Shown piece by piece: positions 1 through 14,102 of a stretch of DNA of 64,000 nt. This stretch comes from Spirodela intermedia (lineage: Eukaryota; Streptophyta; Magnoliopsida; Alismatales; Araceae), in contig LR746264.1 of the NCBI GenBank assembly GCA_902729315.2, forward strand, positions 5,667,878-5,731,877, in the 5' to 3' direction. How positions within the stretch are numbered: position 1 is the stretch's first letter; the number at the start of each line of letters is the position of its first letter. A program made the position numbers and the translations under genes. The notes under the pieces were generated by a model that worked only from the letters and a program-made list of their open reading frames with translations, was not told the origin of the DNA and did no database searches.

Positions 1-1040
1 GCCCACGGAATTCTTTTCTTCATTTCTTGAGCAGTACATTGACTCTCTTCTGGAACGAAATTGCTCTCTGATTTAAGATATAAGAGAAACTGTATGTGCG
101 AAGGTTTAAAATCTCCGAAACAGGTGGAAGAAAGAAATGCAGGATCACCACTATGGCCCTCTGAGTTCTGATTCAAAATATATAAAAAATAAATAAAAAC
201 AAAACTCTATCCATACCTATCACGTTGCTAGGGAGCATGCCTCAGATATAAAAACATAAAAGAAGAAAGATGGGGAAGAAAGTGACGACTTTGGCTGACT
301 GGGTCAGGACACTTGAATACTATAAGAGCTATGGATATGAAATCCACCAATTCATTGATTGATAGATGGGAAAATATCGTCAATCTTTGGTATGATGCAA
401 CAATATTGCATACTTATATAGTCCTGGAGGTTAGGTACGTATAAGTAGGTAAATATGAGAAATCCGTTGCTAGTGGAATCCAAGATTAAAACTAAGGGAT
501 CTTTGAATCTTACATCAAGAGCTGAAGCCTCTGTCAGTTCTCTTAAGAATATCCTAATATTGATTGTAATAGAAAGGAGCCTGAGGCTGTGATTAAAAAG
601 GTGGGCATACTCCTCTCTCTGATTGCCCAATTGGTGTTGAATTGCATGGCCCAATTACTCTGACAATTTCATTCTGTGGATCTCCGCTGGTGCAACAGGG
701 CTATCAATCTGTTTTCTTGATCAAAGATAAGGGGTGATTAAATGGCACTCCTATCAACACCAGATTGAGTCAACGGTCGGCGTCTAGTATTCAGTAATTA
801 TGTGCCATTGTTGCATTTTCCTCTTCTGGCTTCCAAGTGCCAAAAAACATCCTCAATGGAGGAAAAATAAACCTGCTTTCCATCTGACTCTACAGGGACG
901 TGGTTAAGTTCCCTCTCCCCATCTTTGTGGGTGGAAAAAGATGTCGTAGTTTTTTTTTTCCTTTTTTGGCAATTTAAGGTCTTGATCATCTTCTGGTTGT
1001 CAGATGGACACGTTCATCAGATATTGCTGTGCTCGTGTAG
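1..1040. other. Probable intron or upstream sequence of the MSRB gene, no gene seen
   Basis: No coding exon could be recognised here. The next feature is an internal exon of an MSRB gene on the + strand whose preceding exon, encoding the N-terminal segment before the Tyr-Pro-Gly motif, was not found in this stretch. Most of it is therefore likely intron, with the first exon to the left of the window. A 100-codon open frame on the - strand (352-654) resembles no family I know. Confidence 0.5.
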
Positions 1041-1449
1041 GTATCCGGGCACCGGAGAGTATAACAAGTTTTATGAAGAGGGTGTATACAACTGTACAGG
1101 TTGTGGAACCCCACTGTATAAATCCACGACGAAATTTGACTCCGGCTGTGGCTGGCCGGCGTTCTACGAGGGGCTTCCTGGGGCAATAAAGCGCACGGTA
1201 CAATCCTCTCCGTTCCTTTCCTTTCCTCACTCATTTTCTTCCTGGTTCATCTTGAAATCCTTTTAATGAACATCATAATATGAGGTGTGTCTGTTGCAGC
1301 CGGATCCTGATGGAAGGAGGATCGAGATCACGTGCGCAGCCTGCGGGGGCCATCTGGGTCACGTCTTTAAAGGTGAAGGCTTCCCAACGCCCACGAATGA
1401 GCGCCACTGCGTGAATAGCATTTCGCTCAAGTTCACCCCCGCTGAGTAG
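1041..1449 (+). CDS. MSRB: Peptide-methionine (R)-S-oxide reductase B, 5'-incomplete
   Basis: Reduces methionine-R-sulfoxide in proteins back to methionine. Two exons are visible: 1041-1197 and 1300-1449 (stop TAG), joined in phase 0 by a 102-bp GT-AG intron. The first begins with the [14 protein letters not shown] motif that follows the N-terminal helix region in plant MSRBs. Two CxxC zinc-binding pairs are present (CTGC in the first exon, CAAC in the second), with the GCGWPAF signature and the catalytic Cys in RHCVNS near the C terminus. The protein ends SLKFTPAE. The short C-terminal tail resembles cytosolic forms (MSRB5-like) as I recall them, but without the first exon, presence or absence of a transit peptide cannot be judged. 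The 5' exon or exons lie outside the window or were not found in it. Confidence 0.93.
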
Positions 1450-2086
1450 TCCCCCCCCTCCCTCTCCACCTCCAAGAACAGATATAAGTTTATGGTTTCC
1501 ACTCAGTGTCTTCTTGATGACTGGAGGGCTTCCTTTCTCTCTCTACCCCTCGTGTCACTGCGCATTTATGTCAGTCGCTGGTATAAGAAGGTATTTCTTT
1601 GGATCATACATGTGGGTTGTTTCTTCAAGAAGTTGGCTTTGTCAAAGTTGTCATTTTTATTTTATTTTTTTCTGCTATTAAAGCGATAACTGGGGTCGTT
1701 GTTGCAATGTCTGCACAATTTGATCGCTTGTTGGTGCATAAGTAGCCAATTCTGTTGAATCGTTGATGTGGGTTGCTTCTTCGGGCAGAATTCGCCGCCA
1801 CCGTGATGGTGGGTTTGTCAAAGTTATCATTTTTATTTTTTGTTTTATATTCTTCTGCAATGAAAGCGATAATTGGGGTCTAGAGAGAACCAGACTATAT
1901 TCTTGAAGAGGTGTTTACTTATTTATATTGCTCTGACATGAAGATAGTCTGATTTATTTTTTCCCATGAATATATTTGTGTGTCCAATCAAGGCATTCGT
2001 GCCAAGAAGAAGTACAAGAAGTCAGGGGATCAAATCTACTTTCACGAATTTCTCCGAGGTGTGGCGGCGAGACCCAGAGAATATAG
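1450..2086. other. Convergent intergenic region with an imperfect tandem duplication
   Basis: This is the 3' side of both MSRB (+) and the phosphoglycerate-mutase-like gene (-). It holds two related segments, about 1611-1698 and 1767-1880, sharing a tgtgggttg start, gtcaaagttRtcattttta in the middle and aaagcgataaYtggggtc at the end. No coding gene is seen. Confidence 0.6.
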
Positions 2087-3060
2087 TCAACCCGAGGAAG
2101 AGCTCTCGATGGGGCGGCACCCCTCTCTGGCGGCGCCGCCTTCGTCCTCGTCGCCGCCACCTTCGTCGTCGTCGTCGTCGAGAAGGTCGAGGAAGCCGTC
2201 CAAGTAGGAGGGACAATCATCAGACCAGGGACCGCGGCAAGCGGCGGCGCGCCACCGCTGGTCGGCGATCATCTCCGGCGAGAGTCCCCAGCTCTCGAGC
2301 TCCTCGGTGGAGTGGTGGACTGCGAGGCTGTACTCGGTCCCGCAGGGGCCGAGCTCCATCACCCTTACATCGCAGTTGCCGGGATTGTTTAGCCTCTCGA
2401 ACTCCTCCACCGTCCACTTGAACCACTTCATCAAGAACACCCGTGAGGTCAACCCGTGGGAAACGATCACCAGGTTCATCTCCCGCCCTTCCTCCTGGTT
2501 CAGCCGCCTCATGTGGATGTCCCTCCACAGCGTCTCCATGAAACCTGCAACTCCCGAGCTCAAAGTCAACCCCCCCACTGAAAACAATGAGCGAGCGAAT
2601 ATTCATGGCGACGGTTTCCAGGGTTCCTACTGGCGACGCGGTCGAAGACGTCGGCGGCGGATTCGCCCTCGGGGAAGCGGAAGAAGAAGCGGCCGAAGCG
2701 CTGGCGGGTCTCCTTGATGGCTCGCATGCGCTCCTCCACCTGGAAGTTGCCGAAGTCCTGCTCGCGGATGCGGCACTCCTCGCGGACGCCGACGACGCGG
2801 CGGCGGGGGAAGGCCCGCCCCAGCTCGCGCAGCGTCGAGCGGGTGCGCTCGTAAGGGGACACGTAGAAGTACACCTTCCAGTCGCCGACGGAGGCGGAGG
2901 AGAGGAGATCCCGGATGTTCATCCCGGCGGCGCGCGCCTGCTGAACCCCGAGCGGCGTCAGGGGGATGCGATAATCCGGCGTCGTGCTGTAGGCGGCCAT
3001 ATCGAGGTTCCCCATGCTCTCCCCGTGCCGCACCAGGATGATTCTCCTTGGCAGTGCCAT
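2087..3060 (-). CDS. Phosphoglycerate mutase-like protein, AT74 type (histidine phosphatase superfamily)
   Basis: Member of the histidine phosphatase superfamily; plant AT74-type proteins have no firmly established substrate. Exon 1 is 3060-2631 and exon 2 is 2544-2087, separated by an 86-bp GT-AG intron that completes a Ser codon (DRVA-S-FMETLWRDI). The product is 295 aa. The catalytic RHGES motif is at residues 10-14; the second conserved His is in SHGLTSR in exon 2. The conserved REQDFGNFQ and FPEGESAADVFDRV blocks match the family as I recall it. The C terminus is a very acidic Asp/Glu/Gly run followed by a Ser-rich end. Two ATGs are adjacent (3063 and 3060), so the protein may be one residue longer. 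CT-rich DNA lies directly upstream (3064-3092). Confidence 0.93.
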
Positions 3061-3063
3061 CAT

Positions 3064-3576
3064 CTATCTCTCTGTCTCTCTCTCTCTAGATCGCTCTCTG
3101 TGGAGGTAAGAGGAAGAAGGGGGAAGAATTCCAGGTCTGATTCCACCAAGTAGGTGGAGCACATGGTTGCTTGTCTTCTTCTCCTCCGGCGGGTCTAATA
3201 ATCCACATCGACTGACGTCCAATGTTGGAGGAGGGGGGGGATAGCGGTGGCGTTGACAAGGCAACCTGTTTTTGGCCGCGGCCAACCCGCGTCGGTGGAT
3301 TTGTTTCTGAATTAGGGTTCTCACCGGGGTGAAGGTAAAGGAAGATTTCTTGTCGGACTAGAACACGGCTTGGGCGGCGCCGTCTTATCCCCTGACCCAG
3401 GCCCCAAGGGATTGGATTTTTTACGTACAGCTAAGATTCATCGGTCCGGAAAGTCAGCCCACCAGTGGATTAGACTTTAACTTAATATTTCTATCCCACT
3501 TCACTTTTACCCGGGCAGACATGGGTCAGGTCAACTCCCAAGACTTACCAAACTAAGCCATCCCAACATAAATTTA

Positions 3577-3615
<39 letters not shown>

Positions 3616-3821
3616 CAGACAGAAGGGAGATTCTGATCTGCACAGCCCATCTAGACTGCAGCAGGTACAACAGATACCGGAGACGAGAAGAGAAGAGAAG
3701 AGAGAGGAGAGAGGAGAGAGAGATACTAGTCTCCACAACCCATCTAGACTGCAACAGGTAACGATCTCTTCAACAGTGGGATCATAAAGAAAAAACACAG
3801 GCAAAAATATTTTAAAAAAAA
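3064..3821. repeat. Intergenic region with GA/GACA microsatellite and a 93-bp direct repeat
   Basis: Promoter side of the phosphoglycerate-mutase-like gene and 3' side of COX19. A GA run at about 3580-3597 passes into GACA units (3596-3620). A 35-bp element containing catctagactgca occurs at 3641-3675 and again, with few changes, at 3734-3768; the two copies are separated by purine-rich GAGAA/GAGAG DNA. No coding gene is seen. Confidence 0.65.
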
Positions 3822-4133
3822 TCAGTCTTGGGTAATAGCGGCCCCATTCTCCTTGGAATCCTCAGGAGGGTCAATCCGAGCCCCAGAATCCTTCAAGAAC
3901 CCTAGCTCGGACAGGTCCTGCCTGGCCATCAAGTTCTTCTCCATCCGGCACTCCAGGTACTTCTTGGAGAATTGCCTGCACCTCTCGGAGAGGTAGCCGG
4001 AGGTCTTGAGGCAGGCGAGGTACTCCTTCTTCTCCACGTCGCACTGGTGCTGGTGATCCAGAGGGAAGACGCCCTTCTCCGGTGGCACCGGCCGCAGCCC
4101 CCGGTTGCCGCCGAAAGCTCCGCCAGCACTCAT
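3822..4133 (-). CDS. COX19: Cytochrome c oxidase assembly protein COX19
   Basis: COX19 is a small twin-CX9C protein of the cytosol and mitochondrial intermembrane space that acts in copper delivery for complex IV assembly. The 103-aa frame begins MSAGGAFGGNRGLRPVPPEK, the typical plant N terminus. Cysteine spacing gives the CHCH fold: the first Cys pair brackets DVEKKEYLA, the second brackets RQFSKKYLE. MARQDLSELGF follows. The open frame continues upstream of this ATG, but that extension is not family-like. The sequence just before the ATG (gatccttgag) is a plausible 3' splice site, so the ATG may sit at the start of exon 2, with a non-coding or nearly non-coding exon 1 near 6287-6300. Confidence 0.92.
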   Translation of the reverse strand: MSAGGAFGGNRGLRPVPPEKGVFPLDHQHQCDVEKKEYLACLKTSGYLSERCRQFSKKYLECRMEKNLMARQDLSELGFLKDSGARIDPPEDSKENGAAITQD

Positions 4134-6286
4134 CTCAAGGATCGCAATGCAGCCTTCATAAAAATGCTCGGTAAACCAAGGTTTCAACATAAAATACAGG
4201 GCATTCTGTTTCTGGAAATGTTCTCGTTTCATAGAAAGCCACAAAGTGTTCATCCACCTCGAAGGAGGTGGATGAATCAACAACTGAATCTGGGATCTGG
4301 CTCAAATCTGGGTTGGCCTGTTCATGCTTGACAAGATCATACATAGTGCTGGAAGCAGGATTTCTATGGGGTTTATACATTCGGAAGGGTCTACAACAAA
4401 CATCCCTGAGCCAGCATGGAAGATGGAGATCGGATCAAAAATCTGATATAGATATAGATACAGATACATATGTAGAAATAAATATGATTCACCAGGCCAG
4501 AATTCCCAGTTTTTTTTTTTCCTTGAATACTCTGCGGTAATTTCCTGGATCTCCAGCATGATTCTCATGGAGGTTGAAAAAGCTGTTTCCTCTGCAACAA
4601 ATCCTCCGATCCATCCACTTACGAAACGCTTCCTATTATTATACGACCGTAAGACAAATAGATAAATGTCACAATCCACTGTCTAGAGCAAGACCAGCAG
4701 TTCATGCCCGCAGATTACTCACAACACTACAAGTATTTGGCATTCTTAATCTCTCCACGCTCTCTTCTCATCCATGTTACAGATCCTGAAATCCAGTCCG
4801 GGTCTCACACAGCAGCCTCGACCACTGATCTCCACATCTCATCACTCTCCCAAGCCCCCGAGACCTGAAGAAACTTTAGTCACCAGGCTCCCCCTGCTGA
4901 TCCACTACAGATAACGAATTGCAATCATTTTCCTAGATTGTTCTGAATTCCAGACTCCGGCTGACATTCCTTCAAAATATTCTACAATTACTAGCAAGTG
5001 CATGAAAAGATCCTACACTTACTCTGCGGAACATTCTCGCAGACAATTGATGAAGGTTACTAGCGGGAATAAACTGTTTATGAGCTGATTCTTTTATTCA
5101 TGAGGTTGCTGCGTGATTTAAGATTTTTATTTAATGATATATTCATAACAAGTTCCCCTAAAGTGTGATGGAAAGAGAATAATTCTTAAAGAACAAGCGG
5201 AGAATTCCAGGTGAACAAAACGGAACAGGAAAATTCATTTATAGGCAGAATCACGACGTATGGAATTGCACACAATTTTGCAAAGAAACAGCCCGCTCAT
5301 TTCTTGAGAAGAAAAAGAGATGGAACTCGCTCGAAGCATCAATTGATTGCACAGTTGCTTCAGCTCCCTGTTGTCTGAAGAAATCCTCCCTTCAATTGGT
5401 CTCTTTTCACGAAAAGCAAATCGAGTATTTCCCTATGATTTCGAATGGCTGCCCCTAATTCATGTTGATTACGTTTCGCCTCTTCCTCTGAGAAAGACGC
5501 ACTGATCATTACCAATCAGGTTCCTTGCGGATCAGGTCATCCCTATAGGATAAAAAAGAAACCCCAGTTATCTTCTATCCTTGTCTTTGAACCCCAGATA
5601 TCTCCCATTCTATTTTGAATCCATTCAACGAATCTCCCATCGACCATCATATTCCGAAGATTACGGCTAGTAGGATCAGGATCAGGCTATAAGCATGAGA
5701 AAAAACAAGACTATTCTTCATTCCTGGGACAACCATCGTATAGTGCTGCATTACCTAGGTAGGTAGCTGCCGTTAAGATCACAGGAATTCTGAAAGTTAA
5801 CAAAAATTCGATGAAAAACTTTTCGAATGAAAGATCTCGGGGATGCAAATTATCCCCAAGGTCTAGAAACGAATGAAAAGATTGTAAAATAAATATCTGT
5901 AATACAAGGATTGCCAAGCTTTTTACACTCACCAGGATGAAGAACACCGTTTCTGCGGATGCTCCAAGGGAGCGAGAACCCTCCTCCTGACTCAGTTTAC
6001 CGTTGTAAACTAGTCGGCAGCCTCAGTTGTCACAGTTTCACCCGCCCAGAAATTTCTAATCCGCTGAATCTGTCGATTCAATTTATAGCATCAAGTTCCG
6101 GTCGTTGTAGTCGTCGTGACAGGCATCGAACTCTACGCCAAAGGTACGCCCGACCGCGGGGCATATTTTTTAGCTCATCTTCCGACCAGATTACCATCGA
6201 CCTTTTCCGCGTATGCAAAGATGCAGATGAAGGTGAGTCGCAGGAGATTCAATTTTGAAACCAGCACAGGAAGAAAACAAGCTTAC
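4134..6286 (-). other. Candidate long 5' intron of COX19, no other gene recognised
   Basis: A strong donor sequence on the - strand, ATG followed directly by GTAAGC at 6289-6281, could pair with the acceptor just before the COX19 ATG at 4133, giving an intron of about 2.15 kb. Spliced this way the upstream ATG would join in frame to the COX19 ATG, changing the protein by one Met only. The interior holds a hydrophobic 78-codon open frame (5711-5947, -) that I could not assign. Transcript data would settle this; I infer it from splice motifs only. Confidence 0.4.
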
Positions 6287-6394
6287 CATGGCGATCAATG
6301 GTCGCAGGGCGGCGGAGGGCGACGGAGGTGGAAAGAGAGCTGAGGGGAGAGAAACCAGCGGACGGTGAGTGGGGGGGAAGACGATTGGTCCACT

Positions 6395-6440
6395 GCTTAA
6401 TTGGGCTTTTCATTAATGAGCCATACGTTATTGGGCCTTA
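6395..6440. promoter_or_regulatory. Paired site-II (TGGGCY) motifs between COX19 and RPS20
   Basis: Two TTGGGCY elements occur at 6401-6407 (ttgggct) and 6431-6437 (ttgggcc), about 170-200 bp upstream of the RPS20 ATG. Site-II elements bound by TCP factors are well known in promoters of plant ribosomal-protein and mitochondrial-respiration genes. Their position between a probable COX19 5' exon and RPS20 suggests a shared divergent promoter. The motifs are seen; the function is inferred. Confidence 0.5.
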
Positions 6441-6604
6441 TGAACCGACCCGGAATTAATCGGGTCTCTTGTGGATATGCCCCTCACCTCCCTATCGTCT
6501 TCCTCCTCTTCCGGATAAAGTGGTGAGATACGGAGAGGTTGGGGACGGAGAGTTCTGGAGGGGAGTGGAGGGCTGCGGCAGAAGTTGAGGAGCTGGACAA
6601 GGCC

Positions 6605-9101
6605 ATGGCTCTTCATTGTTTATCCTCTTCGTCGTCCTGCTTATCGCTTTCCCAGAGACTGAAATCCTTGTCGATAAGCTGCGGGAGTAACAGCGCTCAT
6701 GCTCGCCCTCAGCCTCTTAAATCCTTGGCGTTCTCCACGAATGTGGTGGTGACGGCGCTACCGAAAGGTGAGCTTGGGTTTTTCTTTTTTTTGGGGGAAA
6801 TGATCGTGTACAGGGAATTTTTTCGATCGTTCTTTGTTAGTTTTGTGAATGTTTCCTTCCTGTTCCAGCGGGGATGTCGATGAGAGCTGTGGAAAAGGGA
6901 AGCCCTCGCCGAGGTCTGTCTGTCGTCTGCGAGGCCACTACAAAGAAGGCGGACTCGGCTGCTAAGAGAGCTCGCCAGGCCGAGAAGAGGCGGATATATA
7001 ACAAGTCCAAGAAATCGGAAATGAAAACCCGAATGAAGAAGGTTAGTTCTACGGCCTCGTCACGTTGAAATTAAAGTGTATAGGTGTGCTTTCTTTCTAT
7101 AAATCTGGGGCATTTTGTGATGTCGGTGTCTGTCACGAGAATTCAGATTGAATAAAAAATGATCTGAAAACATTTGGTGATATAATCTCGCAGGGGTATC
7201 AATTCAGAATCTCTTACCCTCGTAATAAGCAATCTGGAAATGAATTTCTCTGCTGTGAGTTCCGAGAGAAGAAATCAGCCAGTATTGTTGACCGTAGGGT
7301 TCCGTTGTTCTTCAATCTCAGGGGTCGGAGTTTAACTTAGTCTCTCACTATCCCTGTAATCCGATTGTCACCCTGTTTTATCATAATTTTAAGCGTCAAT
7401 ATCATGTGCTAATCGTTAATCACGTCGTGTTCTCTGCTTCGGAAGAAATTCGTTGTTTCTGCCAGGTCAACACCGTTTCAGTTTAAGCCTCGGTCAACTA
7501 AATTGCGCTTAGTCTGAATTTATTTTGGGTTCCGGTCTTGTTTTGGATCTGGATAAGTCATCATTAATCAACGGAAAGATCATCGCGAGATTATGTTGAA
7601 AAGTAATTTAATGACGTTAGCTCCTGACAGAAACTAGTTTATGTTGCTAAGATGTGGACCTACGAATCCGCTCTTCCTGGTAGCATTAGCTGATTCATTT
7701 GATTTTTATTTTATTTTCCTGGCCCAACTCTATCCCTAAGAGTAGGCGACATTTAATCAAATGCCAGCTTCATATCCGCTGTAGAACAGCGCACAAAAAG
7801 TAGTTCAGCACAGAAATTGTCACTGCTCCATTTTAATGCCCGAGCTTGCGACATGAGCGTGAAAGATGTTCTTCGAAGCGTGGCGTCTCCCAATAAATTC
7901 CCTCAATTTTTTTGTATCATCCCTTTCATATCTGAAATACAGTTGGGTGAAATTGGATCATGGTCAGACCGTCCGAGCAGGGCAACGGTCGTCTGATCCT
8001 ACTGTCTGTATGCGAGGGGCGTCACACTATTCCAATTTTTTTTATTATTATTCTTTTATTTCATGAATTATGTTTTTTATCTTTATTATTTCAGAACTTC
8101 CGTTCAGGGATACCATAAACGATCAAACACTGCCCCGGTGTTTGTGATGTATATTTTTGATCTTTGAGACTAATCTCCACAGTCCTAGAAATTAAATAAC
8201 ACATGCTTTGTGCGATGGGAAATTGTAGAATACTGCCTTAATAGTTCATTGGCGATGGCGGGGAAGGCACTGACCCAAGAACTGTTGAATCAGAAGTTGA
8301 GTTGGGAAAGAAAAAATGAAGACGGAGGTTGTTGTGTTCTTCCTCAAGGATTAGCCCAGCCTGCATTGCCCATATAAGCAATTAAATGGAGGATATAATT
8401 ATTTTTTACTGGAAATCTGTTTACAGTGATGAAGAAGAGTCAACTTCTAGCGAGCCACTCAAACAATCAGCTGCTTCAGTAGCCTCATCTCAATTCCCCG
8501 CTAATCTTTTCTCAACTTGGATGCTCATTTAGGGTTGGAATTTCTTTCTATTCTTATGATTTTATTCAAATCAGCATTACATACATCGTACATTATTTTG
8601 GTAGGTCATATTTTTCCTTTCGAAAATTAGTGAAGAAGAGTCTCAAGAAACTCTCTGCTCTCAGCTCCCTCACTCAATCTATCCTAACCCACGTATTTCA
8701 CTTCGGTTCAGAATTTCTTTCTATATTTATGATTTATTTCAATCAGCATTGCATACATAGTATTTCATTTTGCAATACCATATACATATATATATATATA
8801 TGTATCTCTGTGTGTGCATTTTTTTCCTCCCAATCCTAAATCATGGAGCCAACCCTAAATCATCCTCCCACACCAGGTTTTCGAAGCATTGGACGAGCTT
8901 AAGAAGAAGGCGGAGGCGCAGGCCGAGGAGCTCCTCCCGGTGGAGAAGCTGGTTGCGGAGGCGTACTCGGCGATCGACAAGGCGGTGAAGGCGGGCTCGC
9001 TGCACAGGAACACTGGCGCCCGCCGCAAGTCCCGCCTGGCGCGGAGGAAGAAGACCGTGGAGATCCACCACGGCTGGTACACCCCCTCACCTGCCGCTTG
9101 A
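6605..9101 (+). CDS. RPS20: Plastid 30S ribosomal protein bS20c
   Basis: Nuclear-encoded chloroplast small-subunit protein that binds 16S rRNA. Three exons: 6605-6767, 6869-7041 and 8877-9101 (stop), 561 nt, 186 aa. Residues 1 to about 75 are a Ser/Ala/Arg-rich transit peptide ([12 protein letters not shown] at the start). The mature part has the bS20 signature: [17 protein letters not shown], then [14 protein letters not shown], and in exon 3 [17 protein letters not shown] and [16 protein letters not shown]. The two splice junctions keep the frame (phase 1 and phase 0). The second intron is 1.8 kb, far larger than the first (101 bp). An upstream open frame runs into this ATG, but the Met at 6605 gives the usual transit peptide. 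Confidence 0.96.
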
Positions 9102-9544
9102 GCTTCAACAGCCCTCCGCCATGTCGCATCTCTTGAAGAGATAGATCCATCCCTTTTTTCTTCTTTCTCTCTGAAACTGTGTTCTCGGCCATCAGCTTCT
9201 GCTCTATGAACTGCAATTTTTGTTCAATCCATGATAAAAAGCTTCAAGATCTTCCCCATTGGCCTGATCGATCTCTGGAAGTGTTACAAAGCAGGTTTTT
9301 TTTAACAGTAGGTCAACCCCAAATTTTTCCGAAAGTAGTCAGAGAAAGGGAGAGAAGAATCCATAGCTTCCATTCATCAGACATCACGTTACTACAAAGG
9401 GAAGGCTTTCAGAGCAGAGCCCCAGAGAGGGGAGGTTGACTTTCCCAATTAGGAAAGTCCCAGGTGATCCACTGATTCGAGCTCTCTCTGGTATATCTAT
9501 CATCTACCTAAATATAGGAACTGGGGGAGGGTGGTTTAGTTCCT

Positions 9545-10729
9545 TCAGCTGGCACCGCAGCTGAAGCTCCGGACGGCTTCTTTGCCCTGGAACTCCTCCT
9601 TGGTGACGCAGGCGGAGGCGGTGAGCCCGCAGGTGCTGAGTGGCCGCTCGACCGCCGCCAGGGCGGCGGTGGCAGCGGCCTCCGTTTCCAGGAGGCGGCA
9701 GTGGCGGTCAAAGGCCGCGACCGTGACGTGGAGCCGGAAGTCAAGGGAGAAGAGGAGGCTCATCTCCAGTCTGTTCATCTCCCCCGTGCTGACGCCGCCC
9801 ACCTTGGCGTAGTACGCGTTGTTGAAGAACCTGCAGATGGATAGGTGAAAAAACCAGGGAAAAAATAAGTTAGGAACCCAGAGACGGAAAACCAGATGGT
9901 GGTGACAGCTGGAATTTGGGTATTTAATTATTAAATTAAGTTAGAGAAAAGGGAAATGCGAGAGCAAGGGAAAAAATGGTAGGAAAAAAAGGAGGAAAAG
10001 GGAGCGGAAGAGTCATCATTTTAAAATACGAAAAAAAAAGCAGAAATAAATCCTGAAATCCCCCAAACAAGATAAAAATCGGGAAATTAATTATTTAAAT
10101 TTATTCAGAGGAAAGGAAAAAAAGAAAAAAATAAAACTGGAAGAGCCAGGGAAGTCGGAGAAGATCAAGAAAACTGGTAGAAAAATACGTGGGAATTTCC
10201 TGAAATCCCAAAAAAAATATCGTGTAGTCTTGAGAGCTTACGATGAATACGAAAATTAGGAGAAAAAAAGAATGAATTGGAAAATTAATTCTTAAAAAAA
10301 ACTAAAATAAAAGAAATCTTGAACCTACCCATCATCGATGAACTTCGCCGCCACAACGACACTGGTCATCAGCAGGCGGTGGACATTGAGAGAGGTGAGA
10401 TGGGATCCTGGCCGCTGGAGAAACCTGTCGATGTAGATCTCGGCGAGGACGAAGCAGGAGGGGCTGCACCTCGAGTACTTGAAGATCCGCTCCAAGTAGC
10501 TGTTTATGGTGAGATTGGGGGCTCTCAGGCCATGGAAGATGGTGGTGGAGCCCTTCTTCTCCCTGTTCTTCTCCTCGATAGGCTTGTCGTTCTTCTGAAT
10601 CGCCCTCTCGAGGAAGGAAGAGAGGAGGGACAGCACCCGCGGGGCGGCGGGGGTCTCCTTGCCGGCCCAGCTCAGCCCCAGCGACGAGTAGAGCTCCACC
10701 TCCGCGGCGGCCGGCGCCGGCGAATTCAT
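9545..10729 (-). CDS. U/P-type cyclin (PHO80-like plant cyclin)
   Basis: Plant U-type (P-type) cyclins are short PHO80-like cyclins that bind A-type CDKs and link nutrient or sugar status to division. Exon 1 is 10729-10329 and exon 2 is 9830-9545, 687 nt, 228 aa; the junction completes a Gly codon within DDGFFNNAYYAKVGG. The cyclin box spans roughly residues 50-175 and shows FHGLRAPNLTINSYLERIF, CSPSCFVLAEIYIDRF, LNVHRLLMTSVVVAAKF and YYAKVGGVSTGEMN. The C-terminal tail is Ala/Cys-rich and family-variable. Resemblance is closest to the CYCP3/CYCU1 branch by eye, but subclass was not tested. The start was chosen as the ATG directly before NSPAPAAAE; an in-frame upstream extension to 10819 looks non-coding. 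Confidence 0.93.
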
Positions 10730-13699
<2,970 letters not shown>

Positions 13700-14067
13700 T
13701 CAGGAGGAGGCGGACGGGGACTTGAGCCTTGGGGAGGAGAGCAAGAGGCGGCGGAGGGCGAGCATCAAGACCCAGGTGGTGCGGGAGATCTTCTCCTTGA
13801 TCATGAGGAGGAGGGCGGAGCTGAGTACGGTCTTCAGGATCTGAGCCTGCAGCCCCTTGAAGAAGCCCGGGGCGCCCTCGCTCCGCCAGATGGCCGACAG
13901 CGCCCCCGCGAACGCCTTCGGGGGGGACTTGGGCCGCCCCCCTCTTCCTCCTCCTCCTCCTCCTCCTGCCTTCTCCTCCGCCTCCGCCTCCTTCTCTCTC
14001 CCGTTCGACGCCTGGATCATCACCTTGCACCTGTCCAAAGACAAGATCCCAAGACATCCATGAATGA

Positions 14068-14102
<35 letters not shown>

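Noticed and set aside
352-654. 100-codon open frame on the - strand
   Set aside because: No recognisable domain, and it lies in what is probably an intron; likely chance.
2587-3153. 188-codon + strand open frame
   Set aside because: Antisense shadow of the GC-rich phosphoglycerate-mutase-like exon 1.
5711-5947. 78-codon hydrophobic open frame on the - strand, possible organelle-derived DNA
   Set aside because: It looks membrane-protein-like, but I could not match it to any plastid or mitochondrial gene, and flanking frames are broken. A BLASTN against organelle genomes would decide.
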